A stretch of 64,000 nucleotides of DNA from Streptomyces sp. 71268 (GTDB lineage: Bacteria > Actinomycetota > Actinomycetes > Streptomycetales > Streptomycetaceae). The position numbers and the translations under genes are program-made. The stretch is taken from positions 4,247,001-4,311,000 of the forward strand of contig NZ_CP114200.1 in NCBI RefSeq assembly GCF_029392895.1. The letters run 5' to 3'. Below, piece by piece: positions 26,029-33,393 of this stretch; within the stretch, counting starts at the first letter, position 1, and the number at the start of each line of letters is the position of its first letter. The notes below the pieces were generated by a model, which made no database searches, had not been told where the DNA came from, and was given only the letters and a program-made list of their open reading frames with translations.

Positions 26029-26057
26029 TTGCGACAGGACACAAGGTGTCCTATGGT
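26029..26057 (+). promoter_or_regulatory. Promoter TTGCGA-17-TATGGT with dyad inside the spacer
   Basis: -35 TTGCGA at 26029-26034, -10 TATGGT at 26052-26057, 17-bp spacer. The dyad AGGACAC-AAG-GTGTCCT (26036-26052) fills the spacer, so a bound repressor would exclude RNA polymerase. It drives the aldolase/DapA-like operon with a leader of about 90 nt. Confidence 0.65.
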
Positions 26058-26154
26058 GAACGTAGTTTCCTCGGAGGGGTGCTGCGCGCAGCAGGCGCGA
26101 CGCCGGACGACGGGGCACGCCGGCATCGCCGGCGCTTCGGAACTGGAGCAGACG

Positions 26155-26952
26155 ATGGCAAACACGCTGCAAGACTCGAAGGCCATGCTCGTTGATCGGG
26201 CCGAGCGCCAGATGAACGGCCATTTCGGAGACTCGAAGCTGACCACCCGCCAGAAGATCGCCCTGACCTGCCGCATCGCCTACGACGGCGGTCACGATTC
26301 GGGACTGGCCGGCCAGATCAGCGCACGTGGCCCGCGACCCGGCACGTACTACACCCAGCGCCTGGGCCTCGGCTTCGACGAGATCACCGAGGACAACCTC
26401 CTGCTGGTGGGCGAGGACCTCCAGGTCCTTGAGGGCGAGGGCATGCCGAACCCCGCCAACCGCTTCCACTCCTGGATCTACCGGGCCCGTGAGGACGTCA
26501 ACTGCATCGTCCACACCCACGCACTGCACACGGCGGCGCTCGCGATGCTCGAAGTGCCGCTCGTAATCTCGCAGATGGACACCACGCCGTTGTACGACGA
26601 CGTCGCCTTTCTCAAGGACTGGCCCGGTGTCCCGGTCGGGAACGAGGAGGGCGAGATCATCTCGGCGGCCCTCGGCGACAAGCGCGCCATCCTCCTGGCC
26701 CACCACGGCCAACTCGTCACCGGCGCCACCGTCGAGGAGGCGTGCAACCTGGCCCTGCTCATCGAGCGCGCGGCACGCCTGCAACTCCTCGCCATGGCGG
26801 CCGGGACCATCAAGCCGCTGCCGCCCGAGCTGGCCCGCGAGGCCCACGACTGGACCTCCACCGACCGCCGCAACCAGGCGAACTTCGCCTACTACGCGCG
26901 CAAGGCCCTCCGCCGCCACCCCGACTGCGTCACGGGCGAGGTGCGGCTCTGA
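26155..26952 (+). CDS. Class II aldolase/adducin family protein
   Basis: 265-residue zinc-dependent aldolase fold (AraD/FucA type). The metal site shows as IVHTHALHTAALAML (HxH) and LLAHHGQLVTGATVEEA. Such enzymes cleave or epimerise phosphorylated or free sugar acids. The ATG at 26155 is chosen because MANTLQDSKAML starts the fold; the open frame upstream overlaps the promoter. It shares a 1-bp TGATG junction with the DapA-like gene, so the two are translationally coupled. Exact substrate unknown. Confidence 0.85.
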   Translation: MANTLQDSKAMLVDRAERQMNGHFGDSKLTTRQKIALTCRIAYDGGHDSGLAGQISARGPRPGTYYTQRLGLGFDEITEDNLLLVGEDLQVLEGEGMPNPANRFHSWIYRAREDVNCIVHTHALHTAALAMLEVPLVISQMDTTPLYDDVAFLKDWPGVPVGNEEGEIISAALGDKRAILLAHHGQLVTGATVEEACNLALLIERAARLQLLAMAAGTIKPLPPELAREAHDWTSTDRRNQANFAYYARKALRRHPDCVTGEVRL

Positions 26953-27920
26953 TGGCGCGGACACGGACGGCGCGACCTTCGACGACACCACCACCGCTGG
27001 CCGGCGTCATCTCCTATCCCGTCACCCCGTTCACCCCGGAGACCGGCGCGCTCGACCTTCCCGCGCTGCACCGCCTCACCGACGGCCTCGTGACCGCCGG
27101 CAGCCACGGCATCGCCCCACTGGGCAGCACCGGCGAGAGCGCCTACCTCAGCGAGACGGAGTGGGACGCCGTCTGCGAGACGACGCTCAGCGCCGTCGCC
27201 GGGCGGGTTCCCACGGTGGTCGGCGTCGCGCACTACAGCACGGAGGGCACGGTACGTCGCGCCCGCGTCGCCGCCCGGCACGGAGCTACCGCGATCATGG
27301 TGCTTCCGCAGGTGTACTGGAAGCTGACCGACGCGGAACTCGCGCGGCACTTCGCCGCCGTCGCCGACGCGAGCGACCTGCCGGTCATGCTCTACAACAA
27401 CCCGGGCACGAGCGGCGTCGACCTGCCACCCGAGACGGTGGTCGCTCTCGCGCGGCAGATCCCCAACCTGACGATGGTGAAGGAGAGTTCCGGCGACGCG
27501 ACACGCTTCCGCGCCATCCGGGAACTGTCGGACGGCGCGTTGTCGGTCTACAACGGGAGTAATCCGCTCGCTCTCGAAGCCTTCCGTGCCGGCGCGGTCG
27601 GCTGGTGCACGGCGGCGCCCTGCCTGGCCCCGCGCTGGTGTCTGGAGTTGTACGCCGCGGCGACGGCCGGGGAACAAGAGCGGGCCGATGCGGTACTGGC
27701 GGAGCTGCTGCCGTTCTTACGGTTCATCGTGGGGTACGGGCTGCCGCGCGCGATCAAGGCCGGCCTGGAGATCCGTGGCCGAGCCGCCGGCAGCCCCAGA
27801 CTGCCCCTGTTGCCACTCCCGGAGGCCCAGGTGGCCGAGCTGCGCCGGATGCTGGAGCGGCTCGACACCTCCCCGATCCCCGACCAGACAGAGGCGCGAG
27901 CGGCTGGACAACCGGCATGA
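26952..27920 (+). CDS. Dihydrodipicolinate synthase family aldolase, TTA-containing
   Basis: 322 residues, TIM barrel of the DapA/NAL family, which forms or cleaves C-C bonds through a Schiff base. Catalytic Lys177 lies in MVKESSGD, Tyr148 in MLYNNPGTSG, and the carboxylate-binding loop GSTGE is at 58-62. The context (class II aldolase plus XRE-cupin regulator) argues for a catabolic sugar-acid or hydroxyamino-acid role rather than lysine synthesis. Its ATG overlaps the aldolase stop. Codon 256 (27717-27719) is TTA, so output of this pathway may be tied to bldA and development. Confidence 0.85.
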   Translation: MARTRTARPSTTPPPLAGVISYPVTPFTPETGALDLPALHRLTDGLVTAGSHGIAPLGSTGESAYLSETEWDAVCETTLSAVAGRVPTVVGVAHYSTEGTVRRARVAARHGATAIMVLPQVYWKLTDAELARHFAAVADASDLPVMLYNNPGTSGVDLPPETVVALARQIPNLTMVKESSGDATRFRAIRELSDGALSVYNGSNPLALEAFRAGAVGWCTAAPCLAPRWCLELYAAATAGEQERADAVLAELLPFLRFIVGYGLPRAIKAGLEIRGRAAGSPRLPLLPLPEAQVAELRRMLERLDTSPIPDQTEARAAGQPA

Positions 27921-28027
27921 GTCCGCCACACGGCGTCCGCCCGCCGATCCATGCGCGGGAGCACTCGCCTCCCGCTGAAGGCAGGGTGGTCCCAGGAGAG
28001 GTTCATGGCGGCCTGTGTAATCGCCCC

Positions 28028-28417
28028 ATGCCGGAGTTGGTGCTCGTCGTGTTCCGTGTCGTCGCGGAAGCCCTCGCGTACGCCAACCCGTTCGCGTGGG
28101 CCCAGCGGCGCAGGCGACAGCGGCGGCTGCGCCGTCTCGCCCGGGGAGAGACGGCACTGTTCCCCTGCGACGTGCGGGACGCGCGACTGACCGACGGACA
28201 GTGGAGGAACGGCTACCTCGCGGTGGGTCCACACCCAGTGGCGTGGCAGGAGAAGGGGCGAAGGCAACAGGTGCTGGGCTCCTGGCCCCCGCTGCTACCG
28301 GTGTCGGCGGACGAGATCAGCGTCGCCTTCCGCTCGCAGTCCGGCGATACCGAGATACGGCTGCACCCCGACGAAGCGCCGACCGTGTTGCGGGCGTTGG
28401 GGCAGAGGGGGCACTGA
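28028..28417 (+). CDS. Small hypothetical protein, possibly DUF2550-like
   Basis: 129 residues. One N-terminal hydrophobic segment (about 1-22), a highly basic stretch QRRRRQRRLRRLARGE (30-45), then a cytoplasmic domain with FPCDVRD, WRNGYLAVGPHPVAWQEK and DEISVAFRS. Topology (one helix, Arg block, small beta domain with Trp/Gly pairs) resembles DUF2550 membrane proteins, but I am not certain. A TGTAAT box ends 6 nt before the ATG. The gene begins about 105 bp after the DapA-like stop. Confidence 0.6.
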   Translation: MPELVLVVFRVVAEALAYANPFAWAQRRRRQRRLRRLARGETALFPCDVRDARLTDGQWRNGYLAVGPHPVAWQEKGRRQQVLGSWPPLLPVSADEISVAFRSQSGDTEIRLHPDEAPTVLRALGQRGH

Positions 28418-28830
28418 CGAGATGGGGCATCGATCACCGGTGTAGGCCGGTAACGGGGACGGGGGGAGGTGTATCGCCGTGTATACGCGCCGGCCAGGCG
28501 GTTGCGGTGAAGCAGGGGGCGCCACCAGCGTCGGGGTCCGGTCGCCGCGCCGAGACCACCCGTCGATGTGGCCACTGGAGCCCCAGCGAGCGCCGGGCGC
28601 GCTCGGCGGGAGCCGGGCGGCGGCGTCGAGGCGAGGCAGGGAGGGGCGGTGCGGCGGCGGGGGCGTGTGAGGGAGGCGCGGTGCGGTGCGGTGCGGCGGG
28701 GCGGGGCCGGATGCGTCCGGGTGGCGGGTGTGCGGTACTGCGGTTGCGTGTATGCGTCGGCGCGCGCGCCCCGTACGGCCGCCGGACTTCCTACGGTGCG
28801 GGGAGTCGGCTACAGAAAGCAGGGCTCCCC
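28418..28830. other. Intergenic region
   Basis: 413 bp, no gene recognised. Contains GCGGT/GTGCG short repeats around 28680-28700 and alternating purine-pyrimidine CG/TA-rich segments. Presumably holds the carbonic anhydrase promoter; no clear hexamers seen. Confidence 0.35.
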
Positions 28831-29337
28831 GTGTCCGTCACCGACGTCTACCTGGCCAACAACGAGTCGTACGCGACCTCCGACCCCGTCGCGCCCTTCG
28901 GCGAGCCGCCCAGCAGGCACCTGGCCGTGATCACCTGTATGGACGCGCGGATCGACGTGTACGCGATGCTCGGCCTCAGACTCGGCGAGGCACACGTCAT
29001 CCGCAACGCGGGGGGCGCGGCCAGCGACGATGCGATTCGGTCGCTCGTCGTCAGTCAGCGGGAGTTGTTGACGCGGGAGGTGATGCTGATCCACCACACC
29101 AAGTGCGGGATGCTCGGCCTGTCGGACGACGCGTTCAAGCGGGACATCGAGGCGGAGACAGGGGTGCGGCCCCCGTGGGCGGCGGAGGGGTTCGAGCGGC
29201 TGGAGGAGGACGTGCGGCAGTCGGTGGCCCGGGTCCTGCTGAACCCGTTCGTGCCGCACAAGGAGTCGGTGCGCGGCTTCATCTACGACGTCGACACGCG
29301 GCGGCTGCACGAGGTGGAGTGCCCGGGCCCGTCCTGA
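28831..29337 (+). CDS. Beta-class carbonic anhydrase
   Basis: 168-residue cytosolic zinc enzyme interconverting CO2 and bicarbonate. The zinc/Asp-Arg dyad motif CMDAR puts Cys36 and Asp38 in place, and HHTKCG gives His89 and Cys92. The short length fits the actinobacterial beta-CA subgroup. The GTG at 28831 (VSVTDVYLANN) is preferred over the long upstream open frame, which reads as noise; AGAAAGCAGGG lies upstream. It stands alone between two gaps. Confidence 0.88.
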   Translation: MSVTDVYLANNESYATSDPVAPFGEPPSRHLAVITCMDARIDVYAMLGLRLGEAHVIRNAGGAASDDAIRSLVVSQRELLTREVMLIHHTKCGMLGLSDDAFKRDIEAETGVRPPWAAEGFERLEEDVRQSVARVLLNPFVPHKESVRGFIYDVDTRRLHEVECPGPS

Positions 29338-29689
29338 TCTGCCCCGCCCCGCCACGGGGGCCGGCGAAAGGCACCACCGCCGGTGGCGGCCGGACCCGAC
29401 CCGGCCCGTACCTCCCCGCGCCGCCCGGGCCCGCCAGCCCACCCCCGCGAAACCGCCCCCGCGTACCCGAGCCCACCCCCCCGCGAACCCGCGCCGCCCC
29501 ACCCACGCCGCCGTGCCCCACCCCGCCCCAAGGAGAAACAGCGCGCGATCACGACTCGACGGGACGGGACGGGACGGGACGGAATGGAACAGAACAGAAC
29601 GGCCGCACGCGCCGACGCCCCGGAGCGGGGGCTCCGGGGCGACGGCGCGGTGGACGGCTGGGACAGGGAGAGGAGTTGTTGTGGGGAGG
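29338..29689. other. Intergenic region between convergent genes
   Basis: 352 bp between the carbonic anhydrase and the MFS gene. C-rich low complexity to about 29525, then a degenerate 5-bp tandem repeat at 29561-29600. No gene seen. Confidence 0.4.
29561..29600 (+). repeat. Degenerate 5-bp tandem repeat, 8 units
   Basis: GGGAC x4 then GGAAT, GGAAC, AGAAC, AGAAC in register. Intergenic, so expansion would not affect a reading frame. Confidence 0.85.
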
Positions 29690-31012
29690 TCAGACCTTCA
29701 GGTTGCGACCCGCGCCGAGGCCGAGGGCGGCCAGGCCGGCGCAGACGCCGAGCAGCAGGAGCAGCGGCAGCGTCCAGCCGTCGGTGACCTGGTGTACCGC
29801 GCCGAGGACCAGGGGGCCCGCGGCGGCCAGCAGATAGCCCCAGGTCTGGGCCATGCCGGAGAGGCGGGCGGCGGTGTGTGCGTCGCGGGCGCGCAGCACC
29901 ATCATCGTCAGGGCAAGGCCGAGCGCGCCGCCCTGCCCGATGCCGAGCAGCGTGGCCCACAGCCAGGCCCCGTCCGTGGGCGAGACGAGCAGTCCGACGA
30001 CGCCGCAGGCCATCAGCGAGGCGACGCCGACCGCCAGCAGCCGCTGTTGCCGCATGCGCCCGGCGAGCAGTGGCACGACGAACGAGCCGACGCCCTGCAG
30101 CAGCGTGCTGTAGGCGAAGATGAGCCCGGCCGTCGACTTGCTCATCCCGTCGTCAGTGAAGACGGTCGGCAGCCAGGCGATCACGACGTACGCGACGAGT
30201 GACTGCGAGCCCATGAACAGGGTGATCTGCCAAGCCAGCGGGGTGCGGGACAGGCGCGAGGCGTCGGGGTCGGCGGTGGTCCCGGAGCCGACGGGTGCGG
30301 TGGTGGCGGGGCGGGCGGCCGGCGTTGCCGCGGGCTGGCCGTGCCGGACGCCGCGGCGGGCGATGACCGCCTGGGGAACCCAGAGCAGCGCGGCGACCGC
30401 GGCCAGCAGTGCCCATGAGGCGAGAGAGCCGCGCCAGCCGCCGAGGGCGTTCTCCAGCGGGACGGCCGCGGCGGCGGACGCGGTGGCTCCGATGATCATC
30501 GCGGTGGAGTACACGGCCGTCATGGCCGCCGCGCGCTCCGGGAAGTCCCGCTTGACCAGGCCCGGCATCAACACGTTGAGCCAGGCGATGGCCGTGCCGA
30601 CGAACGCTCCGCCGACGAACAGCGTGACCACCGGGGGCGCCACCCGCAGCAGGATGCCGCCGCACAGCAACACCAGGGCTGCCAGCAGCACCGCCTCGGT
30701 GCCGAACCGGCGGGCCAGCTTCGGCGCGAGCGGCGACGCCACTCCCATGAAGATCAGCGGGATGGTGGTGACCAGGCTGGTCGCGGTCGCCGCGAGGTGG
30801 AAGTGGTCGCTGATCTCACCGAGCAGCGGGGAAACGCCGGCCAGCGCCGCGCGCATGTTGAGCGCGGCGAGCACGATGCCGAGGAGGAGCAGGGCGGGGT
30901 GCGCGCGTAGCGTGCGCCGCGCGGCGGCCACCGGCGGAGTGGGGACCAGGTCCTCTTCGGCATCGATGAGCCGGACATCGGGCGCGGTGCTGGGCCCGGA
31001 TATCCCGGACAT
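29690..31012 (-). CDS. MFS transporter, CynX/NimT family
   Basis: 440 residues, about 12 membrane helices starting LLLLGIVLAALNMRAALAGVSPLLGEI, typical of the cyanate-permease (CynX) MFS group, whose members move small anions or nitro-compounds. A hydrophilic loop (about 215-240) divides the halves. GAAAGGTAAG precedes the ATG. A FadR-type GntR regulator lies directly upstream on the same strand and is a likely controller. A neighbouring carbonic anhydrase is suggestive of cyanate metabolism, but no cyanase is present, so this is weak. Confidence 0.82.
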   Translation of the reverse strand: MSGISGPSTAPDVRLIDAEEDLVPTPPVAAARRTLRAHPALLLLGIVLAALNMRAALAGVSPLLGEISDHFHLAATATSLVTTIPLIFMGVASPLAPKLARRFGTEAVLLAALVLLCGGILLRVAPPVVTLFVGGAFVGTAIAWLNVLMPGLVKRDFPERAAAMTAVYSTAMIIGATASAAAAVPLENALGGWRGSLASWALLAAVAALLWVPQAVIARRGVRHGQPAATPAARPATTAPVGSGTTADPDASRLSRTPLAWQITLFMGSQSLVAYVVIAWLPTVFTDDGMSKSTAGLIFAYSTLLQGVGSFVVPLLAGRMRQQRLLAVGVASLMACGVVGLLVSPTDGAWLWATLLGIGQGGALGLALTMMVLRARDAHTAARLSGMAQTWGYLLAAAGPLVLGAVHQVTDGWTLPLLLLLGVCAGLAALGLGAGRNLKV

Positions 31013-31050
31013 AGGCGGCTTACCTTTCGTCGATCTCGGGCGTGGGGGCG

Positions 31051-31094
31051 TACCGGACGGACTTCCGGGCTGTACCGGACAGGCTTCCGGGCTG
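31051..31094 (+). repeat. 22-bp tandem duplication
   Basis: Two adjacent 22-bp copies differing at 2 positions (TACCGGACGGACTTCC... and TACCGGACAGGCTTCC...). They lie 39-82 bp upstream of the MFS start, so they could alter its leader or promoter. Confidence 0.85.
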
Positions 31095-31238
31095 GTGAGC
31101 GGACTCGCGTTCCGGGCGGGGTGGGGCAGAAAGATCTGGCGGGGCGCGGGGGCCTGCGGTGAGCTGTGAGGGCGGGAGTCTCGATGGGGGCGGGGGACGG
31201 CTCTCGGGTGCGCGGGGGTGTGGGCGAGGGGGACTGGG

Positions 31239-31955
31239 CTAGGGGTGTGGGGCGAGCAGCGCGTCCACCGCCCGCATGGGGGCGGCGAGCAGCGCCCGGG
31301 CCGCGCCCTCGGCCGCCGCCGGGTCGCCGGAGGCGATGGCGTCGATGACCGCGTGGTGGTCGCCGGGGTCGATGTGCGGCATGTCGTGGTCGCCGAGCGC
31401 GGTGAGCAGGGCCTCGCGTACGGAGCTGCTGAACCAGCCGTACGTCGCGCTCAGCGCGGAGTTGTGCGCCGCGTCCACCACGGCCCGGTGGAACGCGACG
31501 TCGTGGTCCGCGTACAGCTCCAGGTCCGCGCCCTGCGGTGGCGGGCCGTCGGCGTGCGCGAGTGCGGCCTGCGCGGCGAGCGCGGCCCGCATCCGTTCCA
31601 GGTCGTCCGGGCTGTGCCGGAGCGCGGCGAGGCGGGCGCCCTCGGCCTCCAGCGCGATGCGCAGCTCCAGCACGTCCCGGATGCCGGCGCGCTGGACGCC
31701 GCGCATGACGGCGGCCGGGTCGGCCGTGGACACGACGAACGTGCCCTCGCCCTGTCGGGACTGGAGCATCCCGGAGTGACAGAGGACGCGTACGGCCTCA
31801 CGCACGGTGTTCCGGCCCACCTGGAGCTGCTCGGCGAGCGCGTGCTCGGTCGGCACCCGGTCCCCGACCCGCCAGGTGCCGTCCGCCACCTGCGCGCGCA
31901 ACTGCTCCACGACGGTGTCCACGAGCGACTTCCGCCCCGCTGCCCGCAGTGTCAT
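31239..31955 (-). CDS. GntR family regulator, FadR subgroup (FCD domain)
   Basis: 238 residues. The winged helix (about 8-78) includes LVDTVVEQLRAQVADGTW, GDRVPTEHALAEQLQVGRNTVREAVRVL and GEGTFVV. The all-helical FCD effector domain (about 95-225) has the metal/ligand pattern YADHDVAFHRAVVDAAHN. These regulators usually bind organic acids. GAGAGGGCGAGAG precedes the ATG. It is transcribed in the same direction as the downstream MFS gene (226-bp gap). Confidence 0.87.
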   Translation of the reverse strand: MTLRAAGRKSLVDTVVEQLRAQVADGTWRVGDRVPTEHALAEQLQVGRNTVREAVRVLCHSGMLQSRQGEGTFVVSTADPAAVMRGVQRAGIRDVLELRIALEAEGARLAALRHSPDDLERMRAALAAQAALAHADGPPPQGADLELYADHDVAFHRAVVDAAHNSALSATYGWFSSSVREALLTALGDHDMPHIDPGDHHAVIDAIASGDPAAAEGAARALLAAPMRAVDALLAPHP

Positions 31956-31979
31956 GGCTCTCGCCCTCTCGCGTGCTCC

Positions 31980-32001
31980 GTAGGTTGCCCGGTCATCCTA
32001 C
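31980..32001. promoter_or_regulatory. Candidate GntR operator
   Basis: GTAGG (31980-31984) and CCTAC (31997-32001) form a dyad with the flanking TTG/CAA bases, 25-46 bp upstream of the GntR start. Confidence 0.35.
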
Positions 32002-32043
32002 AACTGGCGTCCACGGTGGGACCTCCCCGCCGAGCGTGACGCG

Positions 32044-32105
32044 CGCTACGCCGACGTCCGCTACACCGACGTCCGCTACGCCGACGGTCCGCTACGCCGA
32101 CGGTC
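32044..32105 (+). repeat. 15/16-bp tandem repeat, 4 units
   Basis: CGCTACGCCGACGTC, CGCTACACCGACGTC, then twice CGCTACGCCGACGGTC. Located between the GntR start and the LysR stop. The mixed 15/16-bp period makes it non-coding. Confidence 0.9.
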
Positions 32106-32183
32106 CGCTGCGTGGGCGGCCCGCTGTCTGGGCCGCCAGCGCAGGGTGCGGATCGCCGTCGTGAGCGAGCCTCCGCGCGGGGG

Positions 32184-33152
32184 TCAGGCCGGCGCGTGGA
32201 TGAGCGGGTCGGGGGCGGGCGGTGCCCCGGTGGCGCCGGGGGACGGGGCGGGCGTGGCCGGAGGGGGTGGGGTCAGGCTGGTCGCCACCGCGTCGGCGAA
32301 GGCCAGGGCGGCCGGGCTGAGGGTCTCCCAGCGGCGGACCGCCCAACCGGTGGCGAGCGGGGGGAGGGACGGAATGGGGATGAGGCGCAGCCCGGGGTGT
32401 TCGGCGGCGCGCCAGCCCGGGAGGGCGGGCACGATGGCGTGTCCGAGGCCCAGTTCGGCCAGCAGCATGGCGGTGTCCCAGTCAGCGACGCTGGTGCTGG
32501 CGTCCGGTTCGGTGCCCTGCTGGGCGAAATGGCCGTCCAGGGAGCGGCGCGAGGTGGAGTTCTCCGGGAGGCGGATGTGTCGGATGTCGGCGAGGTCGTC
32601 GGGGCCGACGGTCGCGCGGGTGGCCAGCGGGTCGTCGGCGCGTACGGCGAGTACCCACGGGAGGCTGACCACCGGGCGCTGTTGGACGCCGCGTACGGGC
32701 GGGCCGATGGTGATCCAGGCCAGGTCGGCGGTGTCGGCGGCCAGTGCGTCGAGGCAGCCGCGGCCCGAGTTGGAGGTCTGGAACTCCAGGCCCACCTGCG
32801 GGTGTCGGGTCCGGAAGGAGACGACGGCCTGCGACATGAAGTGCCGTACGGAGATGGCGCCGGTGGTGATGCGTACGGTGCCGGCCGCGCCGTCGCGTAT
32901 CTCGCGCAACTGCCGTACGGCCAGGTCGAGCGCGCCGATACCGTCGTGCGCGGCATGCCGCAGCAGTCGGCCGGCGGGGGTGGGGGCGACCCCGCGCGGT
33001 TGGCGCTCCAGCAGCGGCAGTCCGAGTTCGCGCTCCAGGCGGCGCACGCGTTGGCTGACGGCCGACTGGGTGCAGGACAGGTCGCGGGCCACGGCACTGA
33101 GGCTGCCGGCCTCGCAGACCGCGAGGAACGCGCGGAGATCGTCGAGGGTCAT
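32184..33152 (-). CDS. LysR family transcriptional regulator
   Basis: 322 residues. The N-terminal winged helix is MTLDDLRAFLAVCEAGSLSAVARDLSCTQSAVSQRVRRLE. The periplasmic-binding-protein-like effector domain follows, with GTVRITTGAISV and the late IVPALPGW. The C-terminal 40 residues are a Pro/Ala-rich tail. The ATG is preceded at 6 nt by TAGCGT on the minus strand, so the mRNA is likely leaderless. LysR genes normally face a divergent target, but the neighbour on the right runs the same way and only its 3' end abuts. Confidence 0.88.
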   Translation of the reverse strand: MTLDDLRAFLAVCEAGSLSAVARDLSCTQSAVSQRVRRLERELGLPLLERQPRGVAPTPAGRLLRHAAHDGIGALDLAVRQLREIRDGAAGTVRITTGAISVRHFMSQAVVSFRTRHPQVGLEFQTSNSGRGCLDALAADTADLAWITIGPPVRGVQQRPVVSLPWVLAVRADDPLATRATVGPDDLADIRHIRLPENSTSRRSLDGHFAQQGTEPDASTSVADWDTAMLLAELGLGHAIVPALPGWRAAEHPGLRLIPIPSLPPLATGWAVRRWETLSPAALAFADAVATSLTPPPPATPAPSPGATGAPPAPDPLIHAPA

Positions 33153-33158
33153 CGGGTC

Positions 33159-33195
33159 ACGCTAGACGAGCGCGGCGAGCCAAGCCATAGCTTGG
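33159..33195 (-). promoter_or_regulatory. LysR promoter with overlapping dyad
   Basis: -10 TAGCGT (33159-33164, minus strand) lies 6 nt before the LysR ATG. The perfect dyad CCAAGC-CATA-GCTTGG (33180-33195) covers the -35 position, consistent with negative autoregulation. Confidence 0.5.
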
Positions 33196-33393
33196 GGAGT
33201 TGCAAGGAAACCCGTGGATTGACTTGGAGGTGGCCGGCGCAGATCCTCGTGGTCAGGGCGAAGTCGGCGCAACGGAGCCCCGGGCGGCAACCCGCCCGTC
33301 ACGGCGCCGCGCGTCCGGAAGCGCGGCGTGGTGCCGGGCGGGTGCCGACCCGTCCGCCCCGGCCTCGAGCCGGTTCGCCGGTCAGGCCAGTGG

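Noticed and set aside
26952..27920. Calling the DapA-like gene dapA of lysine synthesis.
   Set aside because: It is coupled to a class II aldolase, has a TTA codon and an adjacent cupin regulator, none of which fit a housekeeping dapA.
29690..31012. Assigning the CynX-type transporter and the neighbouring carbonic anhydrase to a cyanate operon.
   Set aside because: They are convergent with a 352-bp gap and no cyanase gene is present.
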